A DNA stretch of 43,508 nt, taken from assembly GCA_910584715.1 (NCBI GenBank), contig CAJUAN010000016.1:9345-52852 (forward strand), given 5' to 3'. The DNA is from an uncultured Oscillospiraceae bacterium (GTDB lineage: Bacteria; Bacillota; Clostridia; Oscillospirales; Ruminococcaceae). The first letter of the stretch is position 1. Every line of letters starts with the position of its first letter. Positions 1 through 7,734 of this stretch are shown in pieces. A program made the translations under genes and the position numbers. The notes beneath the pieces were generated by a model. That model did no database searches, was not told the origin of the DNA, and saw only the letters and a program-made list of their open reading frames with translations.

Positions 1-148
1 GAGAATACTTTGATTTCTTGTCATAGACGGCGGCAAGGGTAAAGGCTCAGCCTTTCGTGCTATCCTTATATTTTAGCCGAACTGCCGTCTCGGGAGAATA
101 CTTTGATTTCTTGTCATAGACGGCGGCAAGGGTAAAGGCTCAGCCTTT
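1..148. repeat. Tandem 93-bp direct repeat, truncated at window edge
   Basis: Bases 1-55 and 94-148 are identical, giving a 93-bp period; the left window edge cuts the array, so more units may lie upstream. Each unit carries the palindrome AAAGGCTCAGCCTTT (41-55, 134-148) and an inverted pair AGACGGC/GCCGTCT (25-31, 84-90, 118-124) that could fold as a second stem. The last unit runs into the stop codon of the recombinase gene at 140-142, so the repeat is also that gene's 3' end. A diverged relative lies at 15569-15640. Function unknown; it could be a mobile-repeat (MITE/REP-like) family or a structured 3' end. Confidence 0.85.
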
Positions 149-1141
149 TGGCTTTTTTTGGTTACGGATATTTGCGAGGGGAGAAGCGTCCATAGCTTCT
201 TTTACGGATTCGTTGGAAATATGGGTATAGATCTCGGTGGTAGAAATGCTTTTGTGTCCCAGTATTTCCTTTAAGATAAGCGTGTCAACGTTTCCGTGCT
301 GGTACATCAGGGTGGCTGCCGTGTGGCGCAGCTTGTGGGTGGAGTACCCCTGATTGTCAAGATTGCTGTCCCGCAGGGCATTGTCAACTATTTGCTGGAC
401 GCGTCTGTTTGTGATGCGTGTGCCGCGCTTGCTGAGGAAGAGTGCGTCCGGCTCGACCGGCGATTTTTCTCTTTCTTTAACATACTGAACGATCGAATCC
501 GCGCAGGCGTCGTTTATATGGATTATGCGTTCCTTGTTGCCCTTTCCCAGCAGACGCATAGTACGCTCGTCCAGGTTCACGTCCTGAAGATTGAGTCCAA
601 CAAGTTCGCTGAGACGCATTCCGCAGTTGAGGAAAAGGGTTATGATACAGTAATCCCTGTAGTAATACGGATCGCTGCGGTTCATGTTTTCAAGCAGCTT
701 TATGCTGTCGTTTAAAGTAAGGAATTTCGGCAGATGCTCATGCATTTTAGGGTAGTCGATATCCTTTGTGGGATCGTTCGGAATTAGGTTAAGGTCGCGG
801 TAAAGACACTTGTAGAACACCTTGAGCGAGGCAAGCTTCCGGTGTCTTGTTTTGGCTGTATTGCCCCTGTCTGTGGCAACATAGCTCAGGTAGTTGAGTA
901 TGTCCAGCTTTGAAAAATCTCTTACCCACTCAAGCGGAATATCCGAAATTGTGATGTCCCTCAAAGGCATATCAGCGCGTATATTGCCTTTGGTAAGCTT
1001 GACATACCTTAAAAATATTCTGAGATCAATGTAGTAAGATTCGAGAGTCCTCTCCGATTTGATTTTTACAACTCGCTGAAAGGTGAAAAATTCGTTTAAA
1101 TACTGAGGACATTCCTTAGGATTGATTTTCTGCGATGCCAT
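140..1141 (-). CDS. Xer-like tyrosine recombinase
   Basis: Site-specific DNA strand exchange enzyme, 333 aa. The N-terminal SAM-like core-binding domain (about 12-115) precedes the catalytic domain (about 135-320). All active-site residues are visible: R176 in GMRLSEL, K200 in GKGNKER, H269 and R272 in HKLRH, H296 in LGHKS and nucleophile Y305 in TEIYTH. The R-to-K spacing (24) and H-to-Y spacing (9) match XerD. The start at 1141 is chosen because GGAGGG lies just upstream; the in-frame ATG at 1162 has no such site. It could be the chromosomal XerC/D or an accessory integrase; no dif site or element boundary was recognised. Its last codons lie in the tandem repeat, an unusual arrangement. Family certain, exact role not. 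Confidence 0.9.
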   Translation of the reverse strand: MASQKINPKECPQYLNEFFTFQRVVKIKSERTLESYYIDLRIFLRYVKLTKGNIRADMPLRDITISDIPLEWVRDFSKLDILNYLSYVATDRGNTAKTRHRKLASLKVFYKCLYRDLNLIPNDPTKDIDYPKMHEHLPKFLTLNDSIKLLENMNRSDPYYYRDYCIITLFLNCGMRLSELVGLNLQDVNLDERTMRLLGKGNKERIIHINDACADSIVQYVKEREKSPVEPDALFLSKRGTRITNRRVQQIVDNALRDSNLDNQGYSTHKLRHTAATLMYQHGNVDTLILKEILGHKSISTTEIYTHISNESVKEAMDASPLANIRNQKKPKG

Positions 1142-1313
1142 AATACCCTCCAATATCCGCATAAAGCGATAAAATCTGTATACATTATACTAAAGCTGTA
1201 AGCCGCAATTGGCGGCGCAAAGCTTTATTTGCCAAAAAAAGAAAGAAAACGGATAATATAATTGTAAACCTTAACTTTTTTTTTGTCAAGGTATAGAATT
1301 ATAAAAAAAAGTA

Positions 1314-1322
1314 TGCTATAAT
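1314..1322 (+). promoter_or_regulatory. Extended -10 promoter for the yfmF operon
   Basis: TGCTATAAT is an extended -10 element about 35 bp before the yfmF start. No good -35 hexamer sits at the usual distance. The rest of the 1142-1357 intergenic stretch is AT-rich, with a small GCCGC/GCGGC hairpin near 1202-1216 and nothing else recognised. Confidence 0.5.
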
Positions 1323-1357
1323 AAAAATATCTATTATTTTAACAGGAGCTGATAAAT

Positions 1358-2626
1358 TTGCAAATAGACTACAGCAGAGAAAAAATTGCCGACGGTATAC
1401 ACTACTCAACTATTATTAACAAAAGATTGAAAACCAATTCAATCGTCGTTTACCTGCTTACCGAGCTTGCCGAAGAAACCGCTGCGCTTAATGCGGTGAT
1501 ATCTACGGTTCTGGTATCGTCAAACGCAAAGTATCCAACATTTACAGCGCTGAACCGCAAGCATGATTCCTTGTACGGCTCCGGCATTACATCATACTAT
1601 TCCAAATACGGAGACACGCAGAATCTTATGCTTTCGGCAAGCTGCATAAATGACCGATACAGCTTTGAAGGCGAAAAGATAACAGAAGAGCTTGCAGGAA
1701 TACTTGCCGATTGTATTACAGATCCCCACTTGGAGGGCGATGCGTTTTACAAAAAGGATTTCGAGCTTAAAAAACAGGAGCTTCTGGACGCTATTGATGC
1801 CGAGATAAACGAAAAGCGTTCCTATGCTTTTAAGAGGGCTAACTTCAATATTTATAAGGGCGAGCCTGCTGCCGTTCCTTTCTCGGGAAGCCGTGAGCGG
1901 GCGGAACAGGTAACCGCTTCTTCTGCTTATGAGCAGTACAAAAAGCTGCTTAAAACCGCTCAGATAGAGATACTTTTTGTGGGCTCGGATCCAAACGAAA
2001 GCTGTAAAAAGGTATTGACGGAGGCAATGTTAAAAGTTGACAGAAACTACGGCGGGGATAATTCCTCGAATTTGTCGCCTCTGAAGACCGAGGTATGCCG
2101 CGTCGTCGAACCTCATGATGTTGCTCAGAGCAAAATGGTCATGGCATTCAAAACCGATTATGACAATTTATCGGTAATGCGGCTCATGAATGCGGTTTAC
2201 GGAGGTTCTCCCATTTCAAAGCTGTTTATGAACGTACGTGAAAAGCTTAGTCTTTGCTACTACTGTTCTTCGGGATATAACGACAGAAAAGGGGTTCTTT
2301 ACGTTGACAGCGGCATAGAACACGCTAATGCCAAAAAGGCGGAGGCAGAGATACTCAATCAGCTTGAAGCTATGAAAAATGGCGATTTTACAGACGACGA
2401 ATTTGAAAACGCAAGACGAACCCTGCTGAATAACATAAAGGGTGTGAACGACAATGCGAATAATATCGGCAACTGGTATTTTCAGCGCATATACGCGGGA
2501 GAGATTTTTACGCCGGAGGAGTATATCGAAAAGCTGAAAAAGGTCACGCGGGAGGAAGTTATCGCTGCGGCGAATTCCTTAAAACTTGACACGGTATATG
2601 TTCTTACAGGAAAGGAGGCTGTCTGA
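1358..2626 (+). CDS. yfmF: M16-family protein YfmF, non-catalytic partner
   Basis: 422-aa M16B-fold protein that lacks the zinc-binding HxxEH motif, as expected for the inactive half of a heterodimeric M16 peptidase. The C-terminal half has the conserved NVREKLSLCYYCSSGY segment, where the family places substrate-positioning Arg/Tyr residues. YfmF/YfmH pairs are annotated as associated with the 5-aminopentanol modification of EF-P in Bacillus; a role here is inferred from family only. Translation starts at TTG (1358-1360) behind AGGAGC at 1344-1349. It heads an operon with yfmH, lgt and folD, and is followed 1 bp later by the next start codon. Confidence 0.87.
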   Translation: MQIDYSREKIADGIHYSTIINKRLKTNSIVVYLLTELAEETAALNAVISTVLVSSNAKYPTFTALNRKHDSLYGSGITSYYSKYGDTQNLMLSASCINDRYSFEGEKITEELAGILADCITDPHLEGDAFYKKDFELKKQELLDAIDAEINEKRSYAFKRANFNIYKGEPAAVPFSGSRERAEQVTASSAYEQYKKLLKTAQIEILFVGSDPNESCKKVLTEAMLKVDRNYGGDNSSNLSPLKTEVCRVVEPHDVAQSKMVMAFKTDYDNLSVMRLMNAVYGGSPISKLFMNVREKLSLCYYCSSGYNDRKGVLYVDSGIEHANAKKAEAEILNQLEAMKNGDFTDDEFENARRTLLNNIKGVNDNANNIGNWYFQRIYAGEIFTPEEYIEKLKKVTREEVIAAANSLKLDTVYVLTGKEAV

Positions 2627-2627
2627 C

Positions 2628-3923
2628 ATGGAAAAGCAAATCGTTAAAAACGAGCGTACCGGCGAGCAGTACACCTATGTCAAGCACCCTACGGGACTGG
2701 ATATTTACATCTGGAAAATGGAGGACTACAGCACATCGTATGCTCTTTTCGGCACAAAGTACGGTTCCATAAACACTAAGTTCAGGACTAAGAACGAGAA
2801 GGATTTTATCACTGTACCAAACGGCATAGCCCACTATTTGGAGCACAAGCTTTTTGAGAATGAGGACTGCGATGTGTTCAGTCTTTACGCTAAAACCGGA
2901 GCGTCCGCAAACGCCTACACTTCATTTGATAAGACCTGCTATCTGTTCAGCTGCACCGACAACGTTTACGAATCTCTGGAGATTCTTCTCAGCTTTGTGC
3001 AGTCTCCCTATTTTACCGAGGAGACCGTTCAGAAGGAGCAGGGGATAATCGGTCAGGAAATCCGTATGTACGACGACAATGCGGGCTGGAGAGTATTCTT
3101 TAATATGCTTCAGGGTATGTACCACAATCATCCTGTTAAGATAGACATTGCTGGTACGGTTGAGAGCATAGCCCAAATAAATGCGGATCTGTTGTACCAA
3201 TGCTACAATACGTTCTATAATCTCAATAACATGGTTCTGAGCATTGCGGGAAATATTGACGAGGACAAGATACTGGAGATGTGCGACAAGCTCCTGAAAA
3301 ATAACGGCAATCCGGAACTTGAAACGGCATTTGAACCTGAACCGGATACGGTATGTCAAAAAGAAGTCGTTCAGCAGCTTGAGATCGCCGTGCCTATGTT
3401 CAATATCGGCTTTAAGGCTAAGCCCGAAACAGGCATTGACGCGCTCCGCGCCGAGATAGAAACTAACTTTGTGTTGGCTTTGCTTGCAAACGGAAGCTCT
3501 GATTTCTACAAAAAGCTTTACGACGAGGGCTTGATAAATTCTACGTTTTCTACAGAGGTATTCAGCGGAGACGGCTATTGCTGTTCAATTTTCGGAGGGG
3601 AATCGAGAAATCCCCGTATGGTACGCGACAGAATTATTGAGGAGATAGAACGCTGCAAAAAAGATGGCTTTGACCGTGAACTGTTTGAAGGTATTAAGAA
3701 AGCATACTACGGAGCGCTTATCCGAAACCTCAGCGACGCGGAAGCAATCGCTACAAATATGCTTAATTCCGGTATGGAAAAGCTTTCGGCGTTCGACGTT
3801 ATCGAGACCGTTGCCGATGTAAAATTTGAGGATATGACAAAGCGGCTGGAAAAGCAGTTTAACACGGAAAACGTTACTATCTCAATAATCGAACCTATAG
3901 GCAGCAAGGAGGAACAAAATTGA
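2628..3923 (+). CDS. yfmH: M16-family zinc peptidase YfmH
   Basis: 431-aa catalytic half of the YfmF/YfmH pair. The inverted zinc motif is H69-Y-L-E72-H73 and the third ligand fits E144 in GQEIR, 71 residues later as in M16 enzymes. The ATG at 2628 has AAAGGAGG (2611-2618) ahead of it; an in-frame ATG at 2586 lies inside yfmF and is not supported. The stop overlaps the lgt start (TTGA), suggesting coupled translation. Cytoplasmic; no signal peptide. Natural substrate unknown in this organism. Confidence 0.9.
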   Translation: MEKQIVKNERTGEQYTYVKHPTGLDIYIWKMEDYSTSYALFGTKYGSINTKFRTKNEKDFITVPNGIAHYLEHKLFENEDCDVFSLYAKTGASANAYTSFDKTCYLFSCTDNVYESLEILLSFVQSPYFTEETVQKEQGIIGQEIRMYDDNAGWRVFFNMLQGMYHNHPVKIDIAGTVESIAQINADLLYQCYNTFYNLNNMVLSIAGNIDEDKILEMCDKLLKNNGNPELETAFEPEPDTVCQKEVVQQLEIAVPMFNIGFKAKPETGIDALRAEIETNFVLALLANGSSDFYKKLYDEGLINSTFSTEVFSGDGYCCSIFGGESRNPRMVRDRIIEEIERCKKDGFDRELFEGIKKAYYGALIRNLSDAEAIATNMLNSGMEKLSAFDVIETVADVKFEDMTKRLEKQFNTENVTISIIEPIGSKEEQN

Positions 3924-5008
3924 CAAACGCAGAATGGAACACAATATCCTTTCCGTCGCTGAATATTGAGTTTCCTGTTTACAGCGACGCATTTGTGCTT
4001 TTCGGGATAACGATAAAGTGGTACGGTCTGATAATAACGCTCGGATTGTTTTTGGCGGCGGTCTATTGCTTCAAAAGAATGAAAAGCTTCGGTATTGACG
4101 ATGACAGAGCCGTTGATGTGGCGGTGACCGGTTTTATCGGTGCGGTCATTTGTGCAAGGCTTTATTATGTTTTTATGGAATGGGATTATTACAGGGACAA
4201 CCTGCCGAAGATATTTTCGGTTCACAGCGGCGGTCTGGCTATATACGGCGGACTTATCGGAGCGGTACTGTTCGGAGCGGTCATGGCGAAGATACGTAAA
4301 GTGCGGCTCATGCCTATGCTCGATCTGGCGGGAATGGGCTTTCTGATAGGTCAGACCATAGGAAGATGGGGGAATTTTTTTAATCATGAGTGCTTCGGCA
4401 GCAACACTTCCATGCCTTGGGGAATGACAAGTCCAAGGATACAGGCGCAGATAAAATCAACGGCGGAGGACATTCTGGCGTCAACGGGAGTGACCGTTGA
4501 CCCGTCCCTGCCTGTACACCCATGCTTTTTGTACGAATCACTCTGGTGTCTGGCAGGATTTATACTGCTGCATCTGTACTCCAAACACCGCAAGTTTGAC
4601 GGTGAGCTTTTCTTTCTGTATATCGGCTGGTACGGTTTGGGTCGCTTCTTTATAGAGGGTCTCCGTACGGACAGTCTTATGGTCGGACATATCAGGATAT
4701 CCCAGCTTGTGGCTGGAGTATGCGTACTGGTCTCTATAGCCGTCATAATATTTAAGCGTCATAAGATAAAAATGGACGGGGAGTATGTTTTCTATAAGGA
4801 TACCGAGGAATCAAAGCGGCTTATTGCAGAGACTGAGGAAAAGTACAGGGCATACGAAGATGAAAAGGCGGCTAAGAAAAATGCCAAGGCTGCGAAGAAA
4901 ATAGACTCTGCGGAGGAGCTTAGCAGTGAGGACAGGCTTCTTGATGATACCGCGGGAGAAAACGGTGAAGAAGAACAGGAGGAAAACAATAATGGCGAAG
5001 ATAATTGA
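3920..5008 (+). CDS. lgt: Prolipoprotein diacylglyceryl transferase
   Basis: Integral membrane enzyme that moves diacylglycerol from phosphatidylglycerol to the lipobox cysteine of pre-lipoproteins. The Lgt signature is clear at residues 148-160 (GRWGNFFNHECFG), and several hydrophobic segments span residues about 25-280. At 362 aa it is longer than usual (roughly 260-300): residues about 290-362 form a highly charged, Lys/Glu/Ala-rich tail, probably cytoplasmic and disordered. TTG start overlaps the yfmH stop, with AAGGAGG at 3906-3912. Its 3' end overlaps folD by 17 nt. Two predicted lipoproteins in this window (12895-13359, 22115-22753) would be substrates. Confidence 0.95.
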   Translation: MTNAEWNTISFPSLNIEFPVYSDAFVLFGITIKWYGLIITLGLFLAAVYCFKRMKSFGIDDDRAVDVAVTGFIGAVICARLYYVFMEWDYYRDNLPKIFSVHSGGLAIYGGLIGAVLFGAVMAKIRKVRLMPMLDLAGMGFLIGQTIGRWGNFFNHECFGSNTSMPWGMTSPRIQAQIKSTAEDILASTGVTVDPSLPVHPCFLYESLWCLAGFILLHLYSKHRKFDGELFFLYIGWYGLGRFFIEGLRTDSLMVGHIRISQLVAGVCVLVSIAVIIFKRHKIKMDGEYVFYKDTEESKRLIAETEEKYRAYEDEKAAKKNAKAAKKIDSAEELSSEDRLLDDTAGENGEEEQEENNNGEDN

Positions 5009-5846
5009 CGGCAAAGCGGTTTCCGCAAAGGTAAAGGAGCAGGTTCGCAAAGAGGCGGAAACGCTAAGGGAAAAAGGTATAGAGATAGGTTTGGCAGTAG
5101 TAATAGTGGGGGACAATCCTGCTTCCCGCGTATATGTAAACAACAAGAAGAAAGCTTGTGCGGAAGTCGGCTTTAATTCCTATGAGTATGCTCTGCCGGA
5201 AGAGACTACCGAAGCAGAGCTTTTGGAACTTGTGGAAAAGCTCAACAGCGACGGCAAGGTAAACGGTATACTTGTACAGCTGCCGTTGCCTAAACATATC
5301 AACGAAAATGCAATAATCAACGCTATCCGTCCCGACAAGGACGTTGACGCGTTCCACCCCGAAAATGTTGGACATATCATGATAGGTGATTTCAGTTTTC
5401 TGCCGTGTACTCCCGCGGGAGTAATGGAGCTTATTGCCGAAACAGGCGTTGACGTGTGCAGCAAAAACTGCGTTGTTATCGGCAGGAGCAATATCGTGGG
5501 CAAGCCTATGGCAATGCTTTTGCTGCACAAGAACGGTACTGTTACGATCTGCCATTCCCGCACAAAAAATCTTGCGGAAATATGCTCAAATGCTGATATT
5601 CTTGTTGCCGCTGTGGGAAAAGCCGGTTTTGTAACTCCCGATATGGTCAAAGAGGGAGCAGTTGTCATAGACGTCGGCATGAACCGCAACACAGAGGGTA
5701 AGCTCTGCGGAGACGTGGATTACGCCGCTTGCTTTGATAAGGCGGGGTACATAACGCCGGTACCCGGCGGCGTGGGTCCCATGACTATCGCAATGCTTAT
5801 GAGGAATACGCTTACAGCGGCTAAGATAAAGAATAACATGGTGTGA
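4992..5846 (+). CDS. folD: Bifunctional methylene-THF dehydrogenase/cyclohydrolase
   Basis: Interconverts 5,10-methylene-THF and 10-formyl-THF (NADP-linked dehydrogenase plus cyclohydrolase), supplying one-carbon units for purine and formyl-Met synthesis. 284 aa, normal for FolD. The active-site Y48-x3-K52 pair lies in YVNNKKKAC, a Rossmann segment carries GRSNIVGKPMAMLL, and the C terminus has PGGVGPMTIAMLMRNT. ATG at 4992 follows AGGAGG (4978-4983) inside the end of lgt; an upstream in-frame ATG at 4926 would add an unrelated basic leader and is rejected. Fourth gene of the yfmF operon. Confidence 0.96.
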   Translation: MAKIIDGKAVSAKVKEQVRKEAETLREKGIEIGLAVVIVGDNPASRVYVNNKKKACAEVGFNSYEYALPEETTEAELLELVEKLNSDGKVNGILVQLPLPKHINENAIINAIRPDKDVDAFHPENVGHIMIGDFSFLPCTPAGVMELIAETGVDVCSKNCVVIGRSNIVGKPMAMLLLHKNGTVTICHSRTKNLAEICSNADILVAAVGKAGFVTPDMVKEGAVVIDVGMNRNTEGKLCGDVDYAACFDKAGYITPVPGGVGPMTIAMLMRNTLTAAKIKNNMV

Positions 5847-5850
5847 CGCT

Positions 5851-6282
5851 ATGGAGAAGTTAAGCTCACAAGCCGAAAAAATCATGAATGAACGCTTCGG
5901 CAAGGACAGCATTATCGCCCTTGCGACCGTGAAAGACGGAGTACCATATGTAAGGAACGTAAACTCCTATTACGAGGACGGAGCGTTCTATGTGATAACC
6001 TACGGGCTTTCAAGTAAAATGAGGCAAATAGAAAATTCTCCCGTTGTAGCTGTAGCGGGAGATTGGTTTACCGCCCACGGTACGGGCGAAAATCTTGGAT
6101 ATTTCGGCAAGTCCGAAAACGCAGAAATCGCCGGAAAGCTGAAAAAGGTCTTTGCGGAATGGATAGACAACGGTCACAATGATTTCGGCGACGTAAACAC
6201 TTGTATACTGCGGATAAGGCTTACGGACGGGATTTTGCTTTCTCACGGGACGCGCTTTGAGATTGATTTTACGCAGCTGTAA
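5851..6282 (+). CDS. Pyridoxamine 5'-phosphate oxidase-like protein
   Basis: 143-aa split-barrel protein of the PNPOx-like FMN-binding group. The pattern IALATVKDGVPYVRNVN, then YVITYGLSSKMRQIENSPVVAVAGDWF, fits family strands that bind flavin, but the substrate cannot be told. It starts 4 bp after the folD stop, so it is probably the last gene of that operon. No terminator is obvious after it; the AraC-type gene downstream has its own promoter. Confidence 0.75.
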   Translation: MEKLSSQAEKIMNERFGKDSIIALATVKDGVPYVRNVNSYYEDGAFYVITYGLSSKMRQIENSPVVAVAGDWFTAHGTGENLGYFGKSENAEIAGKLKKVFAEWIDNGHNDFGDVNTCILRIRLTDGILLSHGTRFEIDFTQL

Positions 6283-6319
6283 ATTCCGCAGTTTTTATCA
6301 ATCCTCCGAAGAAATAATA

Positions 6320-6328
6320 TGCTATAAT
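6320..6328 (+). promoter_or_regulatory. Extended -10 promoter of the AraC-type regulator
   Basis: TGCTATAAT lies so that transcription would start near 6335, just at the GGGAGG ribosome site (6335-6340). This makes the in-frame ATG at 6327 (inside the promoter) unlikely and supports 6348 as the start. No convincing -35. Confidence 0.45.
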
Positions 6329-6347
6329 GGCAATGGGAGGAATAAAA

Positions 6348-7172
6348 ATGGAGCATACGCACATCAAGCGCGTTATAGACTATATTGAAGCGCACTTGAA
6401 GGACGAGCTTGACAACGCTGTGCTGGCAAGCGTTGCAGGCTATTCCGAGTTTCATTTTCTGCGACTGTTCCGTGAAGCAGTCCGCCTCACTCCTGCCGAC
6501 TACATACGCAAACGCCGTATTTCGGAGGTAGTCCGACGAATTGGCGCGGAAGACCGTCCAATGTCTGACATTGCCTTTGAATACGGTTTCAATTCCAAGG
6601 AAAACTTTACCCGAGTCTTTAAAAAAGAGCATAAGATATTGCCTACGGAATTCAAGGCGGCAAATTGCAGTTTAAGACTGTTTAAGCCATTTGAGTTTAA
6701 CAGAACCGAGCTGCACCCCGATGTTTCCATGATGTATCTTAAAGGCTTTTCGGTTATTGCATATCCCTGCGACGAGGAACTGCCCCCAAGCTTCTGGAAC
6801 AAGTATAACGCCGAAAAACGTTCCCTGCGCTTATCAGGCGGCGAAACAACGGAGGATTTCGGCGTAATGCGCTGGAATCTCGAAAAGGGCAGACTGGACT
6901 ATTACATTGGGATACGCTCCGAAAAGGCAAAGGGCGATATTTCGGGAACAGTGCAGCTTGATATTTCCGAGGGATTATATGCGGTTTTCGATACGCCGCC
7001 CGCTTCGCAGCACGACTTTGTGGACGTTATCCGCCGCACATGGGACTGGATATACGGCGACTGGCTGCCACAAAGCGACTACCGCAGAGGCGGCGGTTTT
7101 GAAATGGAATGCTATGAGGAAACGAGCAGGAAATACTCGGAGCGGATATATATTCCGTTGGAAAGGAAATAA
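6348..7172 (+). CDS. AraC-family regulator with GyrI-like effector domain
   Basis: 274-aa transcription factor. The N-terminal AraC/XylS DNA-binding domain (about 1-105) has two helix-turn-helix units, the second in DIAFEYGFNSKENFTRVFKK. Residues about 120-274 resemble the GyrI/SbmC-like small-molecule-binding fold seen in Rob/BmrR-type multidrug sensors. The start has GGGAGG 7 bp upstream. The following gene encodes a separate GyrI-like protein 3 bp downstream, so the pair is probably co-transcribed and may sense the same compound (inference). Targets unknown. Confidence 0.85.
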   Translation: MEHTHIKRVIDYIEAHLKDELDNAVLASVAGYSEFHFLRLFREAVRLTPADYIRKRRISEVVRRIGAEDRPMSDIAFEYGFNSKENFTRVFKKEHKILPTEFKAANCSLRLFKPFEFNRTELHPDVSMMYLKGFSVIAYPCDEELPPSFWNKYNAEKRSLRLSGGETTEDFGVMRWNLEKGRLDYYIGIRSEKAKGDISGTVQLDISEGLYAVFDTPPASQHDFVDVIRRTWDWIYGDWLPQSDYRRGGGFEMECYEETSRKYSERIYIPLERK

Positions 7173-7175
7173 AAA

Positions 7176-7679
7176 ATGGCTGAAATTATCAAAACGTTCA
7201 GAGAAGAAGTCCCCGCAATGAGGTTTATCGGAAAGAAGTATCCCGATTTTGGAGGCTGGTGGGGCGATTGGTTTGCAAACGGCTGGTTCGACCAAATCGA
7301 AAGCGCAATGGGCGGCACAGAGCAAATCCTCAAAATATGGGAAAACGGAGGAGGGTATGTCGGACTTGAACGCCGTTGTCCTGACAAGCCTTTCGAGTAT
7401 TGGATAGGTATGTTTACGCCCGCGGGTACGGAAATTCCCGACGGATTTGATTGTGTGGACTTTCCCAAAATGGGCTTGGGTACTTGCTGGATATACGGTA
7501 AGGAGGACGAGGTACACGACACAAGCGGCTGTGCGGTCGAATTGCAGAAGCTCGGAATAAACCTGTGGAAAGACGGCGACGGGGGCATATGGTCTTTTGA
7601 AAACTGCCTGTGTCCACGATATACGACGCCCGACGAGAAAGGTAATATCATTATGGATTACTGCTATTACGCAGAATGA
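7176..7679 (+). CDS. Stand-alone GyrI-like domain protein
   Basis: 167 aa, no signal peptide or membrane segment, rich in Trp, Gly and acidic residues. Overall pattern (FGGWWGDWFANGWF, YWIGMFTPAGTEIPDGF, near C-terminal YYAE) resembles the small-molecule-binding domain of its AraC neighbour, of which it may be an effector-binding or enzymatic partner. Starts 3 bp after the regulator's stop. Assignment to GyrI-like rests on pattern and context only. Confidence 0.6.
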   Translation: MAEIIKTFREEVPAMRFIGKKYPDFGGWWGDWFANGWFDQIESAMGGTEQILKIWENGGGYVGLERRCPDKPFEYWIGMFTPAGTEIPDGFDCVDFPKMGLGTCWIYGKEDEVHDTSGCAVELQKLGINLWKDGDGGIWSFENCLCPRYTTPDEKGNIIMDYCYYAE

Positions 7680-7693
7680 ATTTTAGAGAATAT

Positions 7694-7734
7694 CACCCCG
7701 CGGATGTGTCAATACTATTCGCGAGGTGTTTTAT
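7694..7734 (+). terminator. Stem-loop and T-run overlapping the PBP ribosome binding site
   Basis: CACCCCGCG (7694-7702) pairs with CGCGAGGTG (7720-7728), one mismatch, 17-nt loop, followed by TTTTATTT. It can terminate the AraC/GyrI transcript. The 3' arm includes GAGGTG, the ribosome binding site of the next gene, so the hairpin would also mask its translation start if read through. Confidence 0.55.

Noticed and set aside
1..148. CRISPR-like repeat array
   Set aside because: The unit is 93 bp with internal palindromes and only a 55-bp exact match; there is no repeat-spacer pattern and no cas gene.
1142..1357. Possible regulatory RNA upstream of yfmF
   Set aside because: Only a 5-bp hairpin and AT-rich sequence; no riboswitch features.
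2586..2627. Upstream start for yfmH
   Set aside because: ATG at 2628 has a strong AAAGGAGG; the earlier ATG has none and would extend deep into yfmF.
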